The notes below the pieces were generated by a model. That model did not search any database and was not told the origin of the DNA. It saw only the letters and a list, made by a program, of their open reading frames with translations. DNA of 64,000 nt from Triplophysa rosa (Eukaryota > Chordata > Actinopteri > Cypriniformes > Nemacheilidae): contig NC_079905.1 in assembly GCF_024868665.1 (NCBI RefSeq), positions 7,418,379-7,482,378 on the forward strand. Direction: 5' to 3'. A program made the translations under genes and the position numbers. The first letter of the stretch is position 1. Each line of letters begins with the position of its first letter. Of the stretch, positions 11,307 through 20,955 are shown piece by piece.

Positions 11307-11543
11307 CCTGTCAAAAGGGTGCCAGTTCAAGCTCGACAGATAAAAGAGACCGACATACACCCTCCCCAGTTTCTTGGTTGGTAACAGTTGATTAATTAAA
11401 CTTTTCCCAAAACCTGTCGGGACTAGGGCCACAACATCACCTTCATTCAAAATGTGAACCAAACACTCTTCTTGTTTGGGCTTCAGTTGGCAAATGCCAG
11501 GAATATTCTCCACAACAGAGCGAATAGCATCCCGTGTCTCCAT
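11259..11543 (-). pseudogene. N-terminal fragment of a RecQ-like helicase
   Basis: Reading leftward from ATG 11543, the protein begins METRDAIRSVVENIPG, continues with LKPKQEECLVHIL (a Q-motif-like segment) and reaches ALVPTGFGKSLINQLLP, a Walker A motif with intact GFGKS. These are motifs 0 and I of superfamily 2 RecQ-type helicases. The match stops near 11390. The remaining residues are unrelated, and no DExH box or helicase C-terminal domain follows in the window. Known RecQ helicases are far longer, so this is a first exon or a truncated copy. Repeat-associated helicase copies are known in fish. Together with the convergent finger frame it suggests a remnant of a larger element, which is inference. 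Confidence 0.65.
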
Positions 11544-11745
11544 GTCCGCTGTCGTTTTAGATTTCCGTAACCTAAACTACAATCTTAAATTCGGCGCTTA
11601 GCGTCTACGTCACGGCTCTCAGCCCGCCCTCTGTTCGTTGGTTGGACGGCTGGTGCGGAGCCGGAGATAATATGGGAGCTGGTTTGCTATATCAGACTGA
11701 GTACAGAAGCGAACTGAACTGAAATTGAGCGGAAGTACTAAGTCT

Positions 11746-12007
11746 AAAGCCCATTGCACATTGAGTCCGAAATTTGCGCACGTTAAAAAATAAATACGAC
11801 CTCACGTTGTGTCAATCACATTTACACACTGCCTCCGATATTTTCGTCCGTCATAAAAAAATTCGGACCGGGTTCGATTTTCTGCGTTTTTCGCATCCGT
11901 CAAGCATTTTGAGTGGCTTTTTTTAACAATTCAGAGACACCGTACAAACGAGAGGCAAATACGAAAAAACGCATACGACAATTTCAGACTGTATGTTCAA
12001 AGACCTT
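11746..12007. mobile_element. candidate MITE, possibly Harbinger-type
   Basis: Left AGCCCATTGCACATTGAGTC and right (reverse complement) AGGTCTTTGAACATACAGTC pair at roughly 70 percent and both continue CYGAAATTTG. A TAA/TTA trinucleotide lies at each edge but the 3-bp duplication is not clean. Interior CGTATTTG/CAAATACG-like motifs recur. It is non-coding. Family is uncertain. Confidence 0.4.
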
Positions 12008-12321
12008 TAAGGGCTCAGCATACTACATTCAAAATCGAAAAACGACCATCTGTGACCTGTTAAGTGTTATGAACTGAGACGCGAGCATTTTTGATGATCG
12101 TTTCTGTTCAGTCCGCTCGTCTTATGGTGTTTAACTACAGCAGTCGTCGGTGTTTGTGTTTGGCAATGGCAGCAGGTATGTGTTCAAATATCATATTGGA
12201 GAATGTATTATGTCGATTGTGGCACTAAACAACACAACAAGATGATATTTTAAACTCCTTATGTAGCCGAATCTGTGCTGGTTTGTATTGGTCGCCTCCA
12301 TGAAACTTGAAAATGAGATTT

Positions 12322-12466
12322 CCTGTAATGTTAGCTCAGTGGTAAGAGCATGGTGCTAACAATGCCAAGGTCGTGGGTTCGTGCACATACATATAAACAA
12401 ATGTATAGGATAATGCAATGTAAGTTGCTTTGGATAAAAGCTTCTGCCAAATGCATGAATGTAAAT
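12322..12466 (+). mobile_element. tRNA-derived SINE, DANA/mermaid-like
   Basis: The head carries a polymerase III A box (TTAGCTCAGTGGTAAGAG) and B box (GTGGGTTCGTGC) spaced as in a tRNA, but without a complete cloverleaf. The tail AAGTTGCTTTGGATAAAAGC followed by TTCTGCCAAATGCAT is the conserved 3' tail of zebrafish DANA/mermaid-type SINEs. It ends in an AT-rich GTAAATTAAA. No clear target duplication is visible. It is a mobile element and not a functional tRNA gene. Confidence 0.85.
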
Positions 12467-12689
12467 TAAATAATACGCCTATTTGTAATAATCTCTCTTT
12501 TCTATGCTCTTTCATCCTATAAAAAAATTGTACATGAATCCATTAATATTGCTAGAACCAACAGAGGCAGAGAATAAGAAACCGGCCATCGTCAAAACAT
12601 TAGCACACTTCACAGAAGTTCATCAGTAAATATAATTCGGTTTTCTCGACGTGACACTAAAACCATTACGTCCTAACCCCTGTCTCCTA

Positions 12690-12960
12690 CACAGACCTCA
12701 ATATGTTGAAACGTGTGTGATAGATGGGTGATTGCCGGCTTGTGTGCGCATGTTTGTGAGTGTGCGACAGCTCCCATATGGAGCTCTCGTGGCCGGCTAA
12801 CAGCGAGCCCCCCGCTGTAGCACACGAATGCTAGGGCTAATTGCAGTAAATGTAGAGGAAGACGGATTGTGTTGCCATGTCACCAGTGCTGTAATTAGAG
12901 GCGTCAATAGCCATTAGAGCCAGCATGGGTTCCAGGCACTGTCAATTCGACAGCCAAAAC
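12690..12960. promoter_or_regulatory. candidate conserved non-coding block
   Basis: This balanced-composition block is free of repeat signatures and contains homeodomain-type cores (GGGCTAATTGCAG, CTGTAATTAGAGG). It also has the short palindrome CTCCCATATGGAG at 12771-12783. No coding frame is convincing. A regulatory role is inference from composition and motif content only. Confidence 0.25.
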
Positions 12961-13331
12961 AGTTTCATGTCAAAAAAACTGTCACCCACCTTTCCGACTG
13001 TCTTTCAACTGGGCTACTCAACGAGACGCAGTGTAGACACATGGAAAATCTCAGTAATTCCTGAGAAGGGATAATCAATTAGCACATGAATGATAATATT
13101 AGCCAGCGTCATTCTGTAAATGCGAAACAGAAATTAATACATGGACAAATGGCATGCATTTAAAAACGGTCTAGGAGAAAATGACATGTACTGTACAGTA
13201 AATGAATGAATAACATATTAATATTCATACTGCTTTATTATGCATGGTACTAATAATACACACCAATCACATCATGTTTGTGGAAAAATAAGAACGATCT
13301 AAACTTATAAGTGCACACGCACACAGGTTAA

Positions 13332-13562
13332 TACTCTCTCAAAAAATGGTGCTATATAGCACGTAAAGTGGTTCTTGGCTCGTAGGGGAATCACTTGAAG
13401 TGCTAAATAGAACCATTTCTTGGTGCTTTAGTGGTTCTTCAGCGGTTCTTTGGGATGACTGAGGTGCTATATAGAACCGCTGAAGAACCATACATCACTG
13501 TTTCCATATAAGGAGCACCTCTGTCATCCCAAAGAACTGCTGAAGAACCCTTTTTAGAGTGT
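13332..13562. mobile_element. foldback MITE with GAACC/GGTTC arms
   Basis: An internal inverted pair is clear: GGTTCTTTGGGATGACTGAG and GTCATCCCAAAGAACTGCTG. A nested pair is AGCGGTTCT/AGAACCGCT. The right terminus TTTTTAGAGTGT matches CACTCTAAAAA-type ends; the left terminus ACTCTCTCAAAAAATGG is a diverged partner. It is non-coding. Confidence 0.7.
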
Positions 13563-13618
13563 ACAGGTTAGAATGACATGACCCCAAAAATACAATTTAA
13601 CATGATTACATTAAAAAA

Positions 13619-13652
13619 TTGCATCTGGCAGATGTTTTATCCAAAGTGATAT
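13619..13652 (-). mobile_element. SINE tail fragment
   Basis: GCATCTGGCAGATGTTTTATCCAAAGTG is the complement of the same 3' tail seen in the SINE at 12322. Only the tail survives. Confidence 0.6.
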
Positions 13653-13654
13653 AT

Positions 13655-13800
13655 ATTTGTCGTAATTTTTTTACGTTTCATAATATATTTACGTTATTCT
13701 ATAATGTATTTTTCTTAATATTTTATAACATATTTGTGGTAATATTTTATAATATATTTGTGGTGATTTTTTACATTGTATAATGGATTTTTCTTAATGT
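13655..13800. repeat. AT-rich degenerate tandem repeat split by Tc1
   Basis: Units containing TTTATAATATATTTGTGGT recur with spacers of about 40 bp and resume immediately after the Tc1 element (15051-15110, again TTTATAATATATTTGTGGTC). The array was therefore interrupted by the Tc1 insertion. Confidence 0.75.
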
Positions 13801-15050
13801 TACAGTGCATCCGAAAAGTATTCACAGCGCTTCACTTTTTCCACATTTTGTTATGTTACGGCCTTATTCCAAAATGGATTAAATTTATTATTTTCCTCAA
13901 AATTCTACAAACAATACCCCATAATGACAACGTGAAAGAAGTTTGTTTGAAATCTTTGCAAATTTATTAAAAAAACGAAAAAAGCACATGTACATAAGTA
14001 TTCACAGCCTTTGCCATGACACTCAAAATTGAGTTCAGGTGCATCCTGTTTCCACTGATCTTCATTGAGATGTTTCTACAACTTGATTGGAGTCCACCTG
14101 TGGTAAATTCAGTTGATTTGACATGATTTGGAAAGGCACACACCTGTCTATATAAGGTCCCACAGTTAACAATGCACGTCAGAGCACAAACCAAGCCATG
14201 AAGTCCAAGGAATTGTCTGTAGACCGCGAGACAGGATTGTATCGAGGCACAGTTCTGGGGAAGGGTACAGTAAAATTTCTGGAGCATTGAAGGTCCCAAT
14301 GAGCACAGTGGCCTCCATCATCCGTAAATGGAAAATGGTGTCTGATGAAACAAAGATTGAACTCTTTAGCCTGAATGGCAAGCGTCATGTCTGGAGGAAA
14401 CCAGGCACTGCTCATCACCTGGCCAATACCATCCCTACAGTGAAGCATGGTGGTGGCAGCATCATGCTGTGGGTTTTCATCCTCGATGAAAACCTGCTAC
14501 AGAGCGCTGTGGACCTCAGACTGGGGTGAAGGTTCATCTTCCAACAGGACAATGACCCTAAGCATACAGCCAAGATAACAGAGGATGGCTACAGGACAAC
14601 TCTGTGAATGTCCTCGAGTGGCCCAGCCAGAGCCCAGACTTGAACCTGATTGAACATCTCTGGAGAGATCTGAAAATGGCTGTGCACCGACGCTCCCCAT
14701 CCAACCTGATGGAGCTTGAGAGGTCCTGCAAAGAAGAATGGGAGAAACTGCCCAAAAATAGGCGTGACAAGCTTGTAGCATCATACTCAAAAAGACTTGA
14801 GGCTGTAATTGGTGCTAAAGGTGCTTCAACAAAGTATTGAGCAAAGGCTGTGAATACTTATGTACATGTGTTTTTTTTATTTTTTATAAATTTGCAAAGA
14901 TTTCAAACAAACTTCTTTCACGTTGTCATTATGGGGTATTGTATGTAGAATTTTGAGGAAAATAATGAATTTAAGCCATTTTGGAATAAGGCTGTAACAA
15001 CAAAATGTGGAAAAAGTGAAGTGCTGTGAATACTTTCCGGATGCCTTGTA
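13801..15050 (+). mobile_element. Tc1-type transposon, internally deleted, 1.25 kb
   Basis: Inverted repeats of about 210 bp occupy 13801-14014 and 14841-15050. The outer ends read CAGTGCATCCGAAAAGTATT and, in reverse complement, CAAGGCATCCGGAAAGTATT. TA dinucleotides at 13801-13802 and 15049-15050 are the target duplication. Each arm holds two copies of a GTATTCACAGC core, one near the outer end and one near the inner end, which is the IR/DR layout of Sleeping Beauty-like elements. Full elements of this type are about 1.6 kb; this copy is shorter because the transposase is deleted in two places. Confidence 0.95.
14198..14840 (+). pseudogene. Tc1 transposase, deleted and frameshifted
   Basis: The start codon context at 14198 gives MKSKELSVD, followed by a frameshift. 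The second half of the paired-like DNA-binding region survives as VPMSTVASIIRKWK (about 14292). This joins directly to SDETKIELF, which carries the first catalytic Asp, so the intervening DNA-binding segment is missing. HVWRKPGTAHHLANT and GGGSIMLW follow, then an abrupt junction to LDENLLQSAVDLRLG that marks a second in-frame-like loss of roughly 25 residues. After a stop and shift, the DND Asp (near 14550) and PDLNLIEHLW Glu (near 14650) remain, so the DD34E spacing is preserved. The C-terminus AKGASTKY is intact with stop at 14840. It cannot produce an enzyme. Confidence 0.93.
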
Positions 15051-15479
15051 TATACATTTTATAATATATTTGTGGTCATTTTTCCACATTTTACAATACA
15101 AAAATATGTTTAATATGGAAGATTTTTGTTTGTTTGTTTGTTTATAATAAAATACTTTTCCCACTGTATTTTAATTGGGTTGTTTGTTATGCTGTTGTGG
15201 TGACAGCATTGCTGTTATCCACTGAATTTTATGTATGAGCTATCAACCAGGCACCAATGACATGCCCCTAAAACATTACAGTTTTCATGTCATCCAAAAA
15301 TATGCACACAAACAAGCACAATGTCATCAGACACAAAGTCTTTAGGTTTTGAACAATTAACGACATTATGCGATTCAAACTCAAATGTTTATTTACGACG
15401 TTCTGATGAAACCATACACAGCTGTACAGTGAGCAATAGTAAATGCTTCTATATAGTATTTAACATGGGTCTGTTGCAC

Positions 15480-15690
15480 AAATGGTAAAGTAATGCATGC
15501 CTGCACTCAGCCAGCTGTTGGGATGCGCATTCTGCCCGAGCGTCTGACACGCTGATAATGATGCTGGGCACAGTTGAAGATGCGTGGGTTGGCAGAGCAG
15601 TCGCCAGGATGGAGATGATGGCACCGGGAGCCCGTGCCATGCCAGGTGTTGCTGTGATTAAAATCTGAAACAGCAGGTCGAAGACCAGGG
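15480..15690 (-). other. GC-rich island open in several frames, unidentified
   Basis: On the minus strand a pyrimidine-rich tract ending CTGCTGTTTCAG (15659-15670 region) resembles a splice acceptor. The next 150 bases are open in more than one frame, one reading MARAPGAIISILATALPTHA. I recognise no family. It is AT-rich on both sides. It could be a non-coding conserved block, an exon of an unknown gene or chance; I favour non-coding. Confidence 0.2.
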
Positions 15691-17300
15691 CTATTTTGGG
15701 AAACTCTGGATTGAATTAAATCCGGGATTAATCGAATGAGAAATTGTATAACTTTCCTGAGTGAAGCAAAATCAAAACTCTATTTTTGTCCCGTGCCCTG
15801 AATTTTGGGAGCCTTAATTTAATCTCTGTACACAATAAAGCTGTAAATTCTAGTTTTCTATGTACAAGTAGAAATAGGAGGTTTTACAGTACAGTTTAGT
15901 TTATACAGTACACTGTAAAAAAAAACATGTGTAATATACGGTAAAATACCGGCAGCTGTGGTTGCCAGAAGTTCACCGTAAAATATAAGGTTACAATGTG
16001 GAACACTTTACAGAATGCTTTTTTGCAACCGTAAATTTTACAGTAGCGAATTGCTGCTTGTTTACGGTACACTACTGTTAAATAAAACAGATGTAATGTA
16101 AACCTGTTTACAGTGATTTACTTTAAAAATAGCAGTTGCAAGTGTAAATTTCTTTAATAGTAATTATAGTCTATCTCCGTAATAAACACAATTCAACCGT
16201 ATGAAATATTATAGTATTTTATTGTAAACTTCAATTTTACAGAAAATTACTGGCAGCTGTGGTTGCCAGAATTTCATCGCAAAAAATACGGTATAACACA
16301 AAAGGCATTACAAGTGGTTGCCATAGATTTTACAACAGTCAGTCAGGTTATTGTAAATTACTAAATGAGGTAATAAATGCAGTCAATCAACACACAAATT
16401 ATCATTAACAGATCATTAACAGTATGCAAAAAAAAACCCGTTTTTGCATACTGACACTGTGTTAAAACAGTTTGAGCTGATTCAATAACTTGCAGTGTAC
16501 TCACAATGTTGAGCTTGGAAATAAAATGTGTCCATATATAAAAGTAAACCAGGGCCACTTGCTCTGTTTGAACAATAATAATAAGTCCACACCTGACTGA
16601 AGACATGGCACTAAATCAGTTCGAGAAACTGGAAATGTAGTACTTCATGGACTGCCATTTTCTTCATCTTTCTGCAGAAAAGAGACACAAAGACAAGTTA
16701 GTCCATGAGCATTACAGTATACAGTAAGCTCACAGTATTTTTTTACTACACATAAGCAAGCAACACTCTGGAATTTCACAGGCCACTTTGATAATTAATA
16801 GATCAGGGCCTTTGTCACCTATGCCACAGGCCGGTCCCACCATACACAATAGCATTTACACTAGTGTAGAGATCTACTTCAACATACTTATGCTGCAAGT
16901 CCACAGGGGTAAAACAAATAATAATGACAACTAATCATTTTCTAGCTTTTGCCCTGACACTCAAGTCATCTTTAAGACTTATACAGGTGGCCTGTGTACC
17001 TGAGAAAGATGGATTAAGAGGTTCGAATTAGGGTGTGCGATATCATGATTTCTGAACGTGGATGTTTAAAATGTCTCCACAATCTGCTTAATACCATCAT
17101 GCAGTGCTTTCTGCAAGTTGTAGTTTTGGCGCTTCTGTCTTAACACATTGTACAAAGCGACATACATTCACATCACATGTTAATACAATGTTAGAGTTCA
17201 TGTCACAATCATGTGACACTGGCATTCATTGTAAACCAGTAAAGTTAATTATTTGTGCATGTTCTGAAGCTTTGGCGGTTAAACTTTATCATTCATGTGC

Positions 17301-17613
17301 TGGGAATAATTCACCCCAAAATGAAAATTCTGTCATCATTTAGTCACTCTCATGTTGTTACAAACCTATTTTAATTTCTTGTGTTGAACACAAAAGATGA
17401 TATGTTCAAGAATGTGGGTAACCTAACAGCTGGTCCCCATTTATTTCCATGGTATAGTATTCCTATTATGGAAGTCACTGTGGACCAGCAACTGTTCTTC
17501 AAAATATCTTTCATGTTCAACAGAAGAAAGACCTCAAGTTAGGTTAAAAACAATGTGAGGGTGAGTAAATGACAATTTGACAATTTAATTTTTTGATTAA
17601 TTATCCCTTAAAT
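17301..17613. mobile_element. TTAA-family foldback MITE
   Basis: The left arm CACCCCAAAATGAAAATTCT and ...GTCATCATTTAGTCAC are mirrored by the right arm ...GTGAGGGTGAGTAAATGACA. The mid-section holds an inverted pair around CATGGTATAGTATTCC/CTATTATGGAAGTCACTG. It matches the family hallmarks listed for the other copies and is nested in the 15.9-20.7 kb block. Confidence 0.8.
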
Positions 17614-18276
17614 GTAAATAAATAATACAGTAGCTTTAATAAGAATAAATGTTTAATTTATACAGTACGTCTATAAGTATAGTATATGTAATGTTTTATT
17701 TTTACATTTGTTAATTAAATTTCTTACTTGATTGCCACTATTAAATACACCTACTGTAGCTGAAAAAAATAAAGCCCTGTTTATTTCATTTGTGTATTTG
17801 TATTGTGTATCTTGTTTTAATGTTCTTATTTTTAATAGCAAAGATGAAGTAAAACCTGTAAAAAATAGATATTTTATATTTTTTACCCCTAGTTTGAATT
17901 GAGAGTTGTGTTTTAATCTATGTACTGTTTGATAGACTGAACTATACTACTACTTACCATTAATTATCCTTGAGGTGTCTGAATTACTGGGTCCAGACTT
18001 GACTGAAGAGAGGTGGGACAGAGTCTCTTGCAGACAGGTTACAATGATCAGGTGTTGACATGATCCTCTTTGCAGGAAACAAAGAAACAGAAAAGAATGA
18101 TAGCAGTAATAGTAACTAAAATTATATGACTACTTAGCACATTACACATTAGCTACAGTAAGTACTTCACTTAGCAATATTGAGCAGATTGTGTTATTTC
18201 TAACTTAATAAATTAATCATTATGTAAACAATGTACATAATGTTTTTACAAATTCTACCTCAGAACTTTTTTGTTA

Positions 18277-18590
18277 CATTTACATTGAGTCATTTAGCAG
18301 ACGCTTTTATCCAAAGTGACTTACAGATGGGGTAAACAATGGAAGCAATTGGGACAGCATAAGGACAACAAAAAGCATAAGTGCAATCAAACAAGACTGG
18401 TCTCATAGAGCCTACCACAGTATACAGAGCTAAGTTAGAAGGTTTTTTTTTTTTTTTAAAGAGTAGAAAAGAAATAGAAGTCAGAACTGATCGGTAAGGT
18501 GTTGACGGAAGAGATGCGTTTTCAGACGATTCTTAAAGATGGCTACAGAATCTGCAGATCTTGTAGCAGCGGGCAGTTACAGTGAACTGT
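18277..18590 (-). mobile_element. interspersed repeat with SINE/LINE-type tail
   Basis: In reverse complement the end reads GTCACTTTGGATAAAAGCG then TCTGCTAAATGACTCAATG, the widespread fish retroposon tail. The adjoining 280 bp (AAAGCATAAGTGCAATC..., and GAGATGCGTTTTCAGACGAT) look like a common fish dispersed repeat that I remember only in outline. No coding frame is claimed. Boundaries at the 18590 side are uncertain. Confidence 0.55.
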
Positions 18591-20864
18591 TTTTACATAC
18601 AAAGTTCACTAAGATGACAGAATGTGGTGAATAAGCATTGGTTTTGGTAATATATTCCAGTAATATTAATCTGTAAAAGTCCAAGACAACTTTACTAATA
18701 TGATGTTAAAAGTTCAGATGTTGATCATATGGTTTTATGTTAGCATAAAAATTAAGCATAAGCATAAGGACAAAATTGGGACATCCACTGTTATACAAGG
18801 AAAGATTGTAAACACATTGTGGTTGTAATGAATTACTCTGAAAATTGTAGTTCTGCAATTTTGTTATATCAATGAAAAAAAAGAGTTAGAATAGTTGAAC
18901 AATCAAGTGGTAGCATGAATGATCTGATAATTATTGATGCAGGGCAGTTTCAGTTCAAAAGCATATAAATTAATTGTACTTACTAAAGCTCAGAAACTTG
19001 CCAATCCCGTGAATTTTCCAGCTGTGCCAAGTTAAGGAAAGGGATAATTTATTAGTATTTTCAATACAATAACATTTTTGGTTAAAAGTTAAGGAATTAA
19101 TGTATTAATTAACGTATCTAATCCAAATAATAGACTCACAAGAAAAAGAGATTGATGAGGTCCCTGTCGCATACAGCCTCTTGTAACATAAGAAAAGGAG
19201 ATAAAAGAAAATACATTTGTTCCTGAATAAGACCAAATTCAACAAAAAGTTCAACAAAGCATATATGGCAAAAATATGTCTTTAAAAGTAATTAAAAATC
19301 TCACCACTCTTTGATGTCACATGAAGTCGATGAAGTTTAAAATGAAGTACATACCCCCTCAATGATTTGACCGACTTGCCACAGAAATTGCAACTAAACA
19401 TAGCCAAAACTGGTTAAATAACAACAACGAAAGGAAAATAAATAACTTTAACTTTTTAGTTTGTAACAGTATTGTTTGGCTTACCTCGAAAAGAAATGTT
19501 GAACTCCCAGAAATCAAAAGGATGGACGAGGATGGTATTCCAAAAGCAGCTGCTTGGCGCGCTAAAATGGCGCTGATTGAAATATAAAACGACATCGACC
19601 GTTAACGTTATTAATGAATTGTCGTGCTCTCTTAAGCATTTTTAAAAGTAAGCCAAGAAATGGATTAAAAGAAGATTAAAAGACGTCAAAAGTACACTTC
19701 GCATTAGCAGTGTATGAGTTTTTAAGCACATTTTTCATTAGCGAGTTACCACGTAACCTTAATTTAAGTGATTTGAAAACGCAAGCTTAAATGCAAGTTG
19801 ACAAGGCATCAGAATTACACTTTGCGTTAGCAGTGCACGATAATCTGTTACTTTAGCTTTGCAATTTGCAAATTACCCCGTGAAAAAGTAGCCAAAGGAG
19901 TACTCACCACTTGCCGCATGCAGGTCGCGCTGCGCAATTCACAGGCCTAATCTTAGAAGCGGGGAGACGATCTTCTTCCTCTTGTGTGTTTCTTCGTTTG
20001 TTCACGCTTTTTATTATTATTTCAAATGCCATTTCGCAAGCACCACTAATAAAAACACAGTTTCATAATTGTTTTAAAATGGTCAAGTTTTTTTCTTGTT
20101 TGAACATTTTTGCTTTGTTCATCCTATTCATAGTCTAGTTGTGGTAATTATGAAATAAGGTGGAAAATATCTTTTTAGAATAGCTATGATAAAATTATTT
20201 CTTGACTTTCTTCAAGACATTCGTTTTGTTTTCATTGCAATTAGCATTAACTATCAGATTAGATAAATAAAAGAACAATACACAAAAGTACAGTAAATTA
20301 CAGAGTATTTAAAGTTTTAACTAAAATTGACAAAAAGATAAACATATGTTTAACATCTTGTTACTGTAGGATTTAAGGTATGTGTTTGTTGGATTTTAAA
20401 CAGTTTTATATTGTATATTCTACAGTACACATTAAGAAAATGTGTAATTTGCACAGAATAATACCATTGTTTTTAAGGTAATTCCTTGTTTGTAAAGGCC
20501 CAGTATTTTCCCATTAATTTCACCAAAAATTAAAAATTTTACTGTAAGAATCTGTGTTTTTTACATATTAAGAGAGTAAAAATAAAATGTATGTACTGTT
20601 TCTTAAATTATGGTAATTTAATGTATGCAATACGGTGATATACTATTTAGCTTTAAAAAATATTTTACTGTTGCTGTTTTAGAGTTTTTTACTGTAGTTT
20701 TCACAGACTTTTTTTACAGTGTACGTGAAGTCTAGTTGCAAGAGGAGGGGGAGTAAAATAACCCAGAGTGCTCTAATCTGAAGCAGCTGTAATCTCTATA
20801 ATCCCATTTTGATCTAGTATCAAACATTCACATGGATGCCTTCTGCTTTCGTGTTCTGGTCAGG

Positions 20865-20955
20865 TCACCTAAAAATTGACATTTTAATATCATTTACTTC
20901 AATATCATTCTCATTTTGTTCCAAACCTGCATGACTTTTGGAACACAGGAGACCT
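20865..20955. mobile_element. decayed TTAA-family MITE arm
   Basis: CACCTAAAAATTGACATTTT, then CATTTTGTTCCAAACCTGCA and GACTTTTGGAACACAGGA, match one arm of the family at low identity. The opposite arm is absent. Confidence 0.45.

Larger units (their letters stand above)
15911..20721. mobile_element. candidate CACTA-like (EnSpm) element or element pair
   Basis: The left edge CACTGTAAAAAAAAAC is inverted relative to the right edge GACTTTTTTTACAGTG. The subterminal regions are rich in ACAGTAAA/TTTACTGT-type motifs, and GGCAGCTGTGGTTGCCAGAA occurs twice near the left end (15951 and about 16253). Subterminal motif arrays and CACTG ends fit CACTA transposons, but no 3-bp target duplication is visible and no transposase is found. 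The interior contains nested repeats (17301, 18277) and minus-strand splice-like signals. The two ends may instead belong to separate insertions. Confidence 0.4.

Noticed and set aside
12330..12390. tRNA gene
   Set aside because: A and B boxes are present but the acceptor stem and anticodon arm do not form a proper cloverleaf, and the sequence continues into a SINE tail.
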